Shown: positions 29,040-36,490 of the stretch, one piece after another
Numbering within the stretch: the first letter of the stretch is position 1
Layout: the number at the start of each line of letters is the position of its first letter
Source of the DNA: Corallococcus macrosporus DSM 14697
Lineage (GTDB): Bacteria; Myxococcota; Myxococcia; Myxococcales; Myxococcaceae
Length of the DNA stretch: 64,000 nucleotides
NCBI RefSeq assembly: GCF_002305895.1
Contig: NZ_CP022203.1
Location: forward strand, 1,404,501-1,468,500
Direction of reading: 5' to 3'
Notes under the pieces: model-generated
Told to the model about the DNA's origin: nothing
Seen by the model: only the letters and a program-made list of their open reading frames with translations
The model's database searches: none
Position numbers and translations under genes: made by a program

Positions 29040-29633
29040 TCAGAGCCCGGAGACCGGGGTGCGGCTGCTCACCGCCTGGCGCAGGCTGTTGCGGACCTGG
29101 TCCAGGGAGGAGCGCATCTGCCCATGTCGGACGGACGCCGCCACCGCGCGGGCCAGGGACTTGAGCAGCGTCACCTCCTCCGGCTTCCAGGCGCGGGGCC
29201 GGTGGCAGTCCTCGAAGGCCACCATGCCCCACCACTGCTGCCGGGAGGGGTTGATGGGGCACAGCAGGATGGACTGCGTCCCCTGGCGCTCCAGCAGGTC
29301 CTTCATCATCGGAGGCGCGTCCCGGGTGGGGCACGCCACCACCATTCCCGCCTCCAGCATGTCCACCCAGCCCGGCGCGAACTCGCGGAAGGAGAAGGCC
29401 CGCATCACCGGGTTGGCCAGCGGCGACGGCGTGGGCGCCTCCGCCCAGGCGTGGCGCATGTCCGTGATGAACCGGCCGTAGGTGCCCTGGACGCGGTTCT
29501 CCAGGATGTACGCGCGGTCCACGCCCAGCGCGTGGCCCACCATGCGCAGCGTCTCCACGCCGGTGCTCGGGCACAGGCCCTTCTCCAGCAGCAGCTTCGA
29601 GGCTTCCGACACCTTCGTGAAGGCTTCGATCAT
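29040..29633 (-). CDS. GAF domain protein
   Basis: A 197-residue soluble protein: MIEAFTKVSEASKLLLEKGL, then a GAF-type sensor domain (about 20-175: ALGVDRAYILENRVQGTYGR, and the diagnostic end SILLCPINPSRQQWWGMVAF and EEVTLLKSLARAVAASV). It has no output domain, so it may bind a small ligand and pass the signal to a partner, or be the free sensor part of a kinase. Cys residues are at positions 21, 101, 125 and 142. It is transcribed alone from a promoter region containing a perfect palindrome (29672-29686). Confidence 0.82.
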   Translation of the reverse strand: MIEAFTKVSEASKLLLEKGLCPSTGVETLRMVGHALGVDRAYILENRVQGTYGRFITDMRHAWAEAPTPSPLANPVMRAFSFREFAPGWVDMLEAGMVVACPTRDAPPMMKDLLERQGTQSILLCPINPSRQQWWGMVAFEDCHRPRAWKPEEVTLLKSLARAVAASVRHGQMRSSLDQVRNSLRQAVSSRTPVSGL

Positions 29634-29671
29634 TGGCGCGCTCGTTCGAGTTCCGTCCCTGTCTGGGACAG

Positions 29672-29686
29672 TCAGTGATTCACTGA
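29672..29686. promoter_or_regulatory. 15-bp palindrome upstream of the GAF gene
   Basis: TCAGTGATTCACTGA is a perfect palindrome around a central T, 39 bp before the start codon of the GAF gene on the minus strand. Overlapping IRs CTGTCTGGGACAG (29659-29671) and GTCCC-N5-GGGAC (29655-29669) lie between it and the start. This is the position and shape of a transcription-factor operator. No regulator gene is adjacent that I can assign. Confidence 0.55.
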
Positions 29687-29857
29687 AGTCGTATTAAGCG
29701 GGATTCTTCTGTTTCTGTCAAATCTCATGTTCACTGGACGGATTGACGGCGCCGTGAAAGTCATGACCCGGATGGGTTTTCTCGGACCTCGAAAGTGAAT
29801 TCGAGAGAGCGTCTCAGAAATCGAGGCGAAGCGGGTTTTAATGGACCCACAAAGACA

Positions 29858-29891
29858 ACGGGGGTACCTCCCTTGGAAGAGGTCCCCCCGT
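29858..29891 (-). terminator. Rho-independent-like terminator of the Lys/Ala-rich gene
   Basis: A 13-bp stem with one mismatch (29858-29870 with 29879-29891) and an 8-nt loop lies 28 bp past the stop of the minus-strand gene at 29920. Reading in the minus direction the stem is followed by TTGTCTTTG, a T-rich tract, so orientation fits that gene. Confidence 0.7.
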
Positions 29892-29919
29892 GCACGACTT
29901 TAAAAGCCGGAAGTCCTGT

Positions 29920-30150
29920 TTACTGGGCGCCGGTGGCGGTGGTCTTGGCGGCCTTCTTCGCGGGCTTCTTGGCCTTCTTCGCGGGCTTGGCCTCGGGGGC
30001 GGCCTCGGCCTTCGCCTCTTCGGCGGCGGGCGCCTCGGCGGCCTCGGGGGCCGCTTCGACGGCGGCGGGCCTGGCTTCGGCGGCGGGCGCCGGCGTGTTG
30101 GCGAACGCGGTGGCGGCGGCGAGGAAGGCGGCGGCGAACACGGTCTTCAT
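29920..30150 (-). CDS. small exported Ala/Pro/Lys-rich protein
   Basis: A 76-residue protein from ATG 30150. It starts MKTVFAAAFLAAATAFANTP, a Sec signal peptide with probable cleavage after AFA (residue 17). The mature part is almost only Ala, Pro, Glu and Lys, first acidic (AEAAPEAKPA) and then strongly basic (KKAKKPAKKAAKTTATGAQ), like a histone H1 tail. It is likely periplasmic and unstructured. It could bind negatively charged polymer (DNA, peptidoglycan or LPS), but this is inference only. The strong hairpin just downstream and the separate promoter region suggest it is an abundant, single-gene transcript. Confidence 0.72.
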   Translation of the reverse strand: MKTVFAAAFLAAATAFANTPAPAAEARPAAVEAAPEAAEAPAAEEAKAEAAPEAKPAKKAKKPAKKAAKTTATGAQ

Positions 30151-30448
30151 GAAAAGCTCCGGTGTCGAGCGACGGCGCGAGATTGCGCCGTCCCAGCGAG
30201 CAGGGGCTTGAGCAGGCGGCGTGCCAGGGCCGCTGTCAGAGGGAGGGCAGGCGGCGCACACGGATGTCCGTGGGGAGAAACTCCGCAGTTGGAGCTCCGA
30301 CAATGGGGGCAAGCTCCCCAGACAAGCAGTTGCTGCTTTGACGATGACGGAGCACTTGAGCAAGCTGCACGCGTCATCCGGTTGCACGGTGTCGGCCCGG
30401 CGCCTTCGCCGCGCATGTCGCGCGGTCATGGTGTGGGAGAGATGGTTC

Positions 30449-30916
30449 ATGCGGTTCCTCTGTTTCGCGACAGCGTTGGCCGTCCTGGGAGCGGGTTGCG
30501 CGACGGGAGTCCCGCTCGAGCGGCTGGAGGCCCAGGTGCTCGAGGCGGACCGGTGGCGTCGCGAGTACGAGGCGGAGCGTGAGCGTTCAGAGGCGTTCGC
30601 GCTGCGCCTGGCCCAGCTCGAGTCCGCGCTGGAGCGGCTGCGGTTGGAGCGCGCGGAGGCGGAGCAGGCGCGCGCGGCGCTGCTGGAGGAGCTGGTGCGC
30701 ACCGAGGCGGACCGGCACGCGCTGGAGGAGCACAACACGCAGCTCCTCGCCCTGGAGCGCGAGGTCAACGAGCTGAAGGAGCTCAAGGAGATGCACGAGG
30801 AGCTGTCGGACGTCTGGTACGAGTCCGCGCTGGAGCGTGCACGCCGGCGGCTGAACAATCCGCCGCAGCCGGCTGTCCCCCCGGCGGCCGGGAACGTCGC
30901 CCCCACGTCGCCCTGA
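30449..30916 (+). CDS. coiled-coil lipoprotein
   Basis: ATG 30449 is chosen because it gives a clean lipoprotein signal MRFLCFATALAVLGAGC (lipobox L-G-A-G-C, Cys17) with GGGAGAG upstream; in-frame ATG 30428 would add seven residues (MVWERWF). The 155-residue protein is a single long coiled coil (residues about 25-130, LERLEAQVLEADRWRREYEA and onward) ending in a Pro-rich tail. Such proteins usually anchor complexes in the envelope. It lies about 45 bp before the histidine kinase gene. The 298 bp upstream, back to the opposite gene at 30150, holds the presumed promoter but no recognised motif. Confidence 0.75.
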   Translation: MRFLCFATALAVLGAGCATGVPLERLEAQVLEADRWRREYEAERERSEAFALRLAQLESALERLRLERAEAEQARAALLEELVRTEADRHALEEHNTQLLALEREVNELKELKEMHEELSDVWYESALERARRRLNNPPQPAVPPAAGNVAPTSP

Positions 30917-30962
30917 CGTCCCACCGGACGCGCGGCGCCAGGCCTCGTGATAGAGGAACGGC

Positions 30963-32393
30963 GTGGCGAGCTCCCGCATCTCCATTCGCGGCTACCGGAC
31001 CGGCTTCTTCTTCGTGGTGGTCCTCCTGTCGGCCGTCACCGCCTTCACCTTGTGGACGGAGGTCCGCACCGGACGGCAGGTGGATGTCCTGGTCCAGGAG
31101 GCGCTGGAGCGCGCCGGCTCCATTGGCCGCATCCGCGTGGACGCGCTGTCGCTGGAGTCCGCCATTGAGGCCCACATCCGCGCCACCGGCGACGCCGAGC
31201 GCCGCGCCGCGGACGCGGTGATGGAGCAGATTCTCGCCGACATCCGCGCCTCGTCGGAGTCGTACACGCGCAACCTCCCGCAGGGCGAGAAGGCGCTGTG
31301 GTACCGCTTCAACGCCGCGTGCCAGGGGCTGGCGGACCAGGTGCGCGCGGCGGCCGTCTTCTCCCAGCGCCGCGAGGCGGAGCGGGCCCGGCGCCACCTG
31401 GCCGAGCGCATCCGCCCGCTGGCGGCGGAGCTGGACGCGCTGGGCGGCGCGCTGGAGGAGGAGAACGCGGCCGAGGCCCGCCGGCTGGTGAACCGCTTCG
31501 AGGACCTGCGCGTGCGCAACACGGCCCTGGGCGCGGGCGCCACGCTGCTGGCCATCCTGCTGTCGTCGCTGGTGGGCTGGCGCGTCACCTCGCTGCTCAA
31601 GCGGCAGGAGGCCATCATCCAGGGCCAGTTGGAGGAGCTGGGGCGCCACAACCAGGAGCTGGACGCCTTCACGCGGCGCGTGGCGCACGACCTCATCTCC
31701 CCGCTGGCGCCGCTCAAGGGCTACCTGACGCTCATCCGCCGCACCGGCGCGGTGAACGACGCGGGCGCGCTGGAGATGCTGGCGCAGTGTGAGTCCAGCG
31801 CGGTGCGCATGGGCGAGCTCATCGAGGCGCTGCTGCGCTTCTGCCGCGCAGGCACGCGCGGGGAGCGCACGGTGGGTGAGCTGGACACGGCCGTCACCAC
31901 GGTGCTGCTGGAGGTGGCGCAGACGGCGGCGGCGCAGGGCGTGGCGCTGGAGCGCGAGCTGGCGCCCGGCGTGGCGGTGGACTGCCCCGGACAGTTGTTG
32001 CAGGTGAGCGCGCGCAACCTGCTCACCAACGCGGTGAAGTATTCGGCGGGCCGGCCCGAAGCGCGCGTGAAGGTGCGCGTGGCCACCGAAGGCAACCTGG
32101 CGGTGTTGGAGGTGGTGGACAACGGCATCGGCATGGCGCCGGGCGCCCAGGCCTCGTTGTTCCAGCCCTTCTTCCGCGCGCCCGAGGTGCGCAACCTGCC
32201 GGGCCACGGGCTGGGGCTGGTCACCACCAAGCGCGTGGTGGAGGCGCACGGCGGCACGCTGGTGGTGCGCTCGGAGGAAGGAAAGGGAACGCACGTGGTG
32301 GTGCGTTTCCCCCGCGTGGTGCGCCCGGCGGCGGGCACCGGCGGCGCCCAGACAACGCCTGCCGCCGCCGGAATGCGCAAGGTCGGCACATGA
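30963..32393 (+). CDS. membrane sensor histidine kinase
   Basis: A 476-residue protein from GTG 30963. A periplasmic sensor is flanked by TM helices near residues 15-32 and 189-205; it is a long four-helix-like coiled region (HIRATGDAERRAADAVMEQI, then ERARRHLAERIRPLAAEL). A dimerisation/H-box follows with His242 in RRVAHDLISPLAPLKGYL. The ATPase domain has N box NLLTNAVKYSA, G1 DNGIGM and G2 GHGLGLV motifs. A Gly/Ala tail ends KVGT. Its stop TGA overlaps the ATG of the sigma-54 response regulator, so the pair is translationally coupled. The signal is unknown. Confidence 0.93.
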   Translation: MASSRISIRGYRTGFFFVVVLLSAVTAFTLWTEVRTGRQVDVLVQEALERAGSIGRIRVDALSLESAIEAHIRATGDAERRAADAVMEQILADIRASSESYTRNLPQGEKALWYRFNAACQGLADQVRAAAVFSQRREAERARRHLAERIRPLAAELDALGGALEEENAAEARRLVNRFEDLRVRNTALGAGATLLAILLSSLVGWRVTSLLKRQEAIIQGQLEELGRHNQELDAFTRRVAHDLISPLAPLKGYLTLIRRTGAVNDAGALEMLAQCESSAVRMGELIEALLRFCRAGTRGERTVGELDTAVTTVLLEVAQTAAAQGVALERELAPGVAVDCPGQLLQVSARNLLTNAVKYSAGRPEARVKVRVATEGNLAVLEVVDNGIGMAPGAQASLFQPFFRAPEVRNLPGHGLGLVTTKRVVEAHGGTLVVRSEEGKGTHVVVRFPRVVRPAAGTGGAQTTPAAAGMRKVGT

Positions 32394-33736
32394 GCTCAGC
32401 CCGCATCCTCGTCGTGGATGATGACCCGCAGGCCCGTGATTTGCTCCAGCGCCTGCTGGGCCCGCTGGGCGCGGTGACGCAGGCCCCGGACCCGCGCCGC
32501 GCCACCGAGCGCATCGCGGAGGGCGCCTTCGACCTGGTCCTCACGGACATGGCCATGCCGGAGCCGGGCGACGGCCTGAAGGTGCTCCACGAGGTGAAGG
32601 CGCAGCTCCCGGACACGCCGGTGGTGGTGGTGACGGCCTTCGGCAACATCGAGGGCGCGCTGGACAGCATCCAGCAGGGCGCCTTCGACTACCTGGCCAA
32701 GCCCTTCGACGTGGACGCGATTCTCCGCGTGGCGCGCCGCGCGCTGGAGCAGAAGCGGCTGGTGGAGGAGAACCGCTCGCTGCGCCAGCAGGTGGAGCGC
32801 GGCTCGCTGATGCTGGTGGGGCGCAGCCCGGCGCTGCTGGAGGTGTACAAGCAGGTGGCCCGCGCGGCGGCCAGCAACGTGCCGGTGCTGATTACGGGCG
32901 AGACGGGCACGGGCAAGGAGATGGTGGCGCGCGCGCTGCACAAGCGCTCGCCGCGCATGAACGGGCCCTTCATCCCCGTGGACTGCGGCGCGATTACGGA
33001 ATCGCTGATGGAGAGCGAGCTGTTCGGCCACGCCAAGGGCAGCTTCACCGGCGCGTCCGGGACGCGGCGGGGCGTCTTCGAGGAGGCCAGCGGCGGCACG
33101 CTCTTCCTGGACGAGATTGGCGACGTCGGCATGAAGGTGCAGTCGCAGCTCTTGCGCGTGCTCCAGGAGGGCGAAATCCGCCGGGTGGGCGAGAGCATCC
33201 CCGTCAAGGTGGACGTGCGCGTGGTGGCGGCGACGAACAAGGACCTCAAGGCGCGGGTGGCGGAGGGCCTCTTCCGCGAGGACCTGCTGTACCGCCTGGA
33301 CGTGGTGCACCTGCACCTGCCGCCGCTGCGCGAGCGCAGCGAGGACATCCCCGCGCTGGTGGAGCACTTCGCCGGGCGCCATGCCCGCGGCGGCGTGCGG
33401 CCGGTGGTGACGCCGGAGGCCAACGCGCGCCTGGCGGCCTATGACTGGCCGGGCAACGTGCGGCAGTTGGAGAACGTGGTGGCGCGGGCGCTGGCGCTCA
33501 ACGTGACGGGCGTCCTGGGGCCCCAGGACTTCCCGGAGCCCATTGGGGACGCGTCCACCACGAAGATGGCGGGCCTGGCCGGCGACATGCCGAGCCTGGC
33601 CGAGCTGTCCCGGCGTTACGCCGCGCAGGTGCTCCAGCACGTGGGCGGCAACAAGAGCGAGGCGGCCCGGCTGCTCGACGTGGACCGCAAGACGCTCTAC
33701 AAGCTGCTGGAGGCCGCGCCGGAGGGCGAGTCGTAG
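32390..33736 (+). CDS. sigma-54-dependent response regulator, NtrC family
   Basis: A 448-residue protein. The receiver domain (1-120) has the acidic pair DDD (10-12), phospho-acceptor Asp53 in LTDMAMP and conserved Lys in LAKPFD. The AAA+ domain (about 135-370) has Walker A GETGTGKE, Walker B GGTLFLDEIGD, and GSFTGA in place of the usual GAFTGA loop that contacts sigma-54. The C-terminal Fis-type HTH is LAELSRRYAAQVLQHVGGNK, then AARLLDVDRKTLYKLL. It activates promoters using sigma-54. The second residue of the loop is Ser rather than Ala, a conservative change. It forms a pair with the overlapping kinase gene; targets are unknown. Confidence 0.94.
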   Translation: MSSARILVVDDDPQARDLLQRLLGPLGAVTQAPDPRRATERIAEGAFDLVLTDMAMPEPGDGLKVLHEVKAQLPDTPVVVVTAFGNIEGALDSIQQGAFDYLAKPFDVDAILRVARRALEQKRLVEENRSLRQQVERGSLMLVGRSPALLEVYKQVARAAASNVPVLITGETGTGKEMVARALHKRSPRMNGPFIPVDCGAITESLMESELFGHAKGSFTGASGTRRGVFEEASGGTLFLDEIGDVGMKVQSQLLRVLQEGEIRRVGESIPVKVDVRVVAATNKDLKARVAEGLFREDLLYRLDVVHLHLPPLRERSEDIPALVEHFAGRHARGGVRPVVTPEANARLAAYDWPGNVRQLENVVARALALNVTGVLGPQDFPEPIGDASTTKMAGLAGDMPSLAELSRRYAAQVLQHVGGNKSEAARLLDVDRKTLYKLLEAAPEGES

Positions 33737-33751
33737 CCGGCGCGTCGGGCC

Positions 33752-34078
33752 TCAGCTCACGATGCCGAGCAGCTCCCGAATCTGCCGCAGCAGCTCGATT
33801 TCCGCCGCGTGCACGCTGCCGTCGCTGGCGATGAGCGCCTTCGCCTCCCGGACGACGGCGGCGGGGTTGGTGCGCAGGATGCCCATGTTCGGCGGGGGCA
33901 GCGGCGCGTTGTTCTGGAGACAGCGCGTCAGCGCAGCCAGCTCCGGCAGGGGCACGCTCATGCCGCGCGCGGTGTCCAGGATGTGCTCAATCTCGGAGTG
34001 CGCGACGCGGCCGTCGACCGTGGCGACCTGGAGCAGCAGCTTGAGGACTTCGACGTGGAATTGTTCTTCGGGGCTCAT
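33752..34078 (-). CDS. small TerB-like protein
   Basis: A 108-residue, mostly helical protein: MSPEEQFHVEVLKLLLQVAT, then DGRVAHSEIEHILDTARGMS and DGSVHAAEIELLRQIRELLG. Two similar helix-loop-helix repeats with acidic D-G-x-V-x-x-x-E-I motifs resemble the TerB (tellurite-resistance/metal-binding) family. Its exact function is unknown; TerB domains bind metal ions. It lies 15 bp after the response regulator in the opposite orientation (convergent). Next on the same strand is the SRPBCC gene, with 6 bp between. Confidence 0.65.
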   Translation of the reverse strand: MSPEEQFHVEVLKLLLQVATVDGRVAHSEIEHILDTARGMSVPLPELAALTRCLQNNAPLPPPNMGILRTNPAAVVREAKALIASDGSVHAAEIELLRQIRELLGIVS

Positions 34079-34084
34079 GTCCCG

Positions 34085-34576
34085 CTAGGCTGGCTTTTCC
34101 CGCGACGCCCGTCCACCTAATGACGGCGTGAGGGCGCGGCGGAGCACCGAGTGGCGGTGCTCGAAGAGGCGCCGGACGAACGCCTCCGTCAGCCAGCCGC
34201 CGAAGCGGGGCTCGAAGTCGAGCTGGTCGATGATGTCCACGCCCGCGTGCGCCTCGACGATGCGGCGCTCGTGCCGCCATTGACGCATCGCGCTCATGGG
34301 GGACTCCTCGACGAAGCGGCGCCCCGGCTCCAGCTCGCGCAGCGTCAAATCGGTCCATCCCACCGGGAGTACGCCGCCCAGCAGCAGCCTGCCGCGGAAC
34401 AGGGGCATGCCTGGCTCGAAGGCCAGGTCCGCGATTCCCGTCACGCCCGGGGGCGCCGTCATCCGCAGGTACGGGTGCATCTCCGTGGAGATGCCCTTCA
34501 TCGACGTCACCCACGCCCAGGCTTCGGCGGGGGTGACCTCGACGTACGACTCGAAGCGGAGCCTGCGGGTTGCCAT
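34085..34576 (-). CDS. SRPBCC (START-like) family protein
   Basis: A 163-residue protein from ATG 34576: MATRRLRFESYVEVTPAEAW, typical of the first strand and helix of the SRPBCC/polyketide-cyclase fold, then PPGVTGIADLAFEPGMPLFR, a long beta stretch (RIVEAHAGVDIIDQLDFEPR), and the C-terminal helix GWLTEAFVRRLFEHRH with basic tail. These proteins bind hydrophobic ligands in a cavity; a ligand cannot be predicted. The start is AWAWVTSMKG-like. It lies 19 bp from the SDR gene upstream on the same strand, so they may be co-transcribed. Confidence 0.75.
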   Translation of the reverse strand: MATRRLRFESYVEVTPAEAWAWVTSMKGISTEMHPYLRMTAPPGVTGIADLAFEPGMPLFRGRLLLGGVLPVGWTDLTLRELEPGRRFVEESPMSAMRQWRHERRIVEAHAGVDIIDQLDFEPRFGGWLTEAFVRRLFEHRHSVLRRALTPSLGGRASREKPA

Positions 34577-34595
34577 GACGCCCCCGGTCCGCGTG

Positions 34596-36182
34596 TCACC
34601 ACGCGGTGTGACGGTAGTCCTTGAAGAAGTTGCCCCAGACGTAGTCGCCGCTGTTCTCCATCGCCATGACGGGGTCCACCACCCGCGCGGCCCCGTCGAC
34701 GATGTCCAGCGGCGGCTGGAAGTCCAGCTCCTGCACCTTGCGCTCGGCGTGCTGCGCCGGGTCCTCGTCGGTGACCCAGCCGGTGTCCACCGCGTTCATG
34801 TAGATGTTGTCGCGGGCGTAGTCCGGCGCGGCGGTCAGCGTCATCATGTTGAGCGCCGCCTTCGCCATGTTGGTGTGCGGGTGTTTGTCCGTCTTCGTCC
34901 CGCGCGAGAAGCTGCCCTCCATGGCGGAGACGTTCACCACGTGGCCCGGGGACGAGCGGTCCCGGAGCATCAGCGGCTTGAGCTTCCCGCAGAGGATGAA
35001 GGGCGCCACCGCGTTGATGAGGTGGACCTCCAGCATCTCCGCCGTCTGGACCTCGGCGAGCCGCAGCCGCCACGAGTTCACCTCGCGCAGGTCCACCTGC
35101 TGCATGTCCGCGTCCAGCCGGCCCTGGGGGAAGAGGGCGCGCACGTCGCCCTCCTGCTCCAGCGCGTAGGGCAGCATGGACAGCGCGGCGGACGAGTGGA
35201 TGCCCAGCGCCGGGTCGCTGCTGCGCCACGTGGTGGCCAGCTCGGAGCCCCCCGCGGTGCTGCCCGGGCCCAGGGCCGCGGTGGGCTGCACCGTGGCGAT
35301 ACAGGCGTCATGGCCCGCGAGCAGCGCGCGCGCCGCGGCGGGCAGGTCGTCCGCGCGGCGCAGCTCACCGGGCAGCAGGTGGCCGTAGAAGCCCGGGGGC
35401 CGGCGCACCGTCTGCGCGGCGTTGTTGATGAGGATGTCCAGGCGGTCGTGCGTCTGCTCGATGTACTTCGCGAACAGCTCCACGCTGGGCGCGTGCCGCA
35501 GGTCCAGGCCGTGGATGTGCAGCCGGTGCGACCAGTCCGCGAAGTCCGGCTCCAGGAGGTAGCGCTTCGCGGCGTCGTTGGGGAAGCGCGTGGTGGCGAT
35601 GACGCGCGCGCCGGAGCGCAGCAGCATCAGCGAGGCCTGGAAGCCAATCTTCACCCGGGCGCCGGTGATGAGCGCGACCTTCCCGCTCAGGTCGGCGCGC
35701 TGGGTGCGCTTGGCGTAGTTGAAGTCCGCGCATTCGATGCACATGGCGTCGTAGAAGAAGTGCAGCTTGCGGTACTCGGCCTTGCAGACGTAGCAGCGGC
35801 GGGGCTGCTCCAGGACGCGCTCCGGCCCGGCCTCCGTGGGCGGCGGCGCGGGCAGCGCCGGCACCGTGAAGATGGGGGAGCGGCGCAGGGTGCGAATCTC
35901 CGTCGTGTTGCGGATGGCGCGATCGTGCTCGCGCTTCGTCTTCTTCTTGTCCCGCCGCAGCGCCTTCGCCATCCGGGACTTGGTGTCCCGGTCCGGGTGC
36001 ACCACGCGGCCCGCGGCGCTCAGGAACGCGATGCGGTCCTCCTCGGGGAGCCCCGCCAACAGGAAGCGGTCCACGCTGATGGCCTCCAGGAGCTGGGTGA
36101 CGCGGCGGACCTCGTCCAGGGACAGGGAGGCGGCGGGCAACGCTTCGGGGGAAGGATTCGGAGCAGTCTCGGCGAGCTTCAT
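34596..36182 (-). CDS. short-chain dehydrogenase-like protein with Cys4 zinc ribbon and altered active site
   Basis: A 528-residue protein. The N-terminal 120 residues are helical and basic (KALRRDKKKTKREHDRAIRN). A zinc-ribbon-like block follows with Cys130, Cys133, Cys148 and Cys151 (CYVC and CIEC). The SDR Rossmann part starts at residue 165: cofactor motif TGARVKIG (173-180), LDILINNAAQT, and VNVSAMEGSF as the catalytic-Ser strand. The usual catalytic Y-x-x-x-K reads T437-N-M-A-K441, so Tyr is replaced by Thr. Cofactor binding is likely, normal dehydrogenase chemistry is doubtful. The SDR core also has a long insert (about 265-385). Function is unknown. Confidence 0.82.
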   Translation of the reverse strand: MKLAETAPNPSPEALPAASLSLDEVRRVTQLLEAISVDRFLLAGLPEEDRIAFLSAAGRVVHPDRDTKSRMAKALRRDKKKTKREHDRAIRNTTEIRTLRRSPIFTVPALPAPPPTEAGPERVLEQPRRCYVCKAEYRKLHFFYDAMCIECADFNYAKRTQRADLSGKVALITGARVKIGFQASLMLLRSGARVIATTRFPNDAAKRYLLEPDFADWSHRLHIHGLDLRHAPSVELFAKYIEQTHDRLDILINNAAQTVRRPPGFYGHLLPGELRRADDLPAAARALLAGHDACIATVQPTAALGPGSTAGGSELATTWRSSDPALGIHSSAALSMLPYALEQEGDVRALFPQGRLDADMQQVDLREVNSWRLRLAEVQTAEMLEVHLINAVAPFILCGKLKPLMLRDRSSPGHVVNVSAMEGSFSRGTKTDKHPHTNMAKAALNMMTLTAAPDYARDNIYMNAVDTGWVTDEDPAQHAERKVQELDFQPPLDIVDGAARVVDPVMAMENSGDYVWGNFFKDYRHTAW

Positions 36183-36490
36183 CTCCCCCGCTGCATATCT
36201 TCCAGAGGGGGCGGGTGGAAAGAGGGGCGGGAGGACGGGGCCCGGCGGGTGGGGAGGCGGCCACCCGGGCGCCGGCTCCAGGGACGCGGTGGGCTGCCGG
36301 GCCGGGACACCTCGCGGGGGGGCCGTCTCCGGCGGGCCATCCCGCGCCGCGTGCGGGCCTTCCGTTCCGCTGCATGTGACAAGGGCCGCTGCGATGGCAC
36401 GAATTGCCCACTCACACGGAGCCCCACGCAGGCGAGCGCACCGTGGCCGACGTTGAGTGTGCCTTCGCTCCTCCGTACCGTGTCAGGTCC
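36183..36490. other. intergenic divergent promoter region
   Basis: This 308-bp stretch between the divergent SDR and L,D-transpeptidase genes contains no gene I can support. It is GC-rich, with a poly-G/C patch near 36185-36300, and lacks clear terminators or repeats. It should hold promoters for both genes, but I see no confident -35/-10 or -24/-12 pair. Confidence 0.5.

Noticed and set aside
29920-30150. Histone H1-like DNA-binding protein in the cytoplasm
   Set aside because: A clear Sec signal peptide precedes the Lys-rich tail, so a nucleoid role is unlikely.
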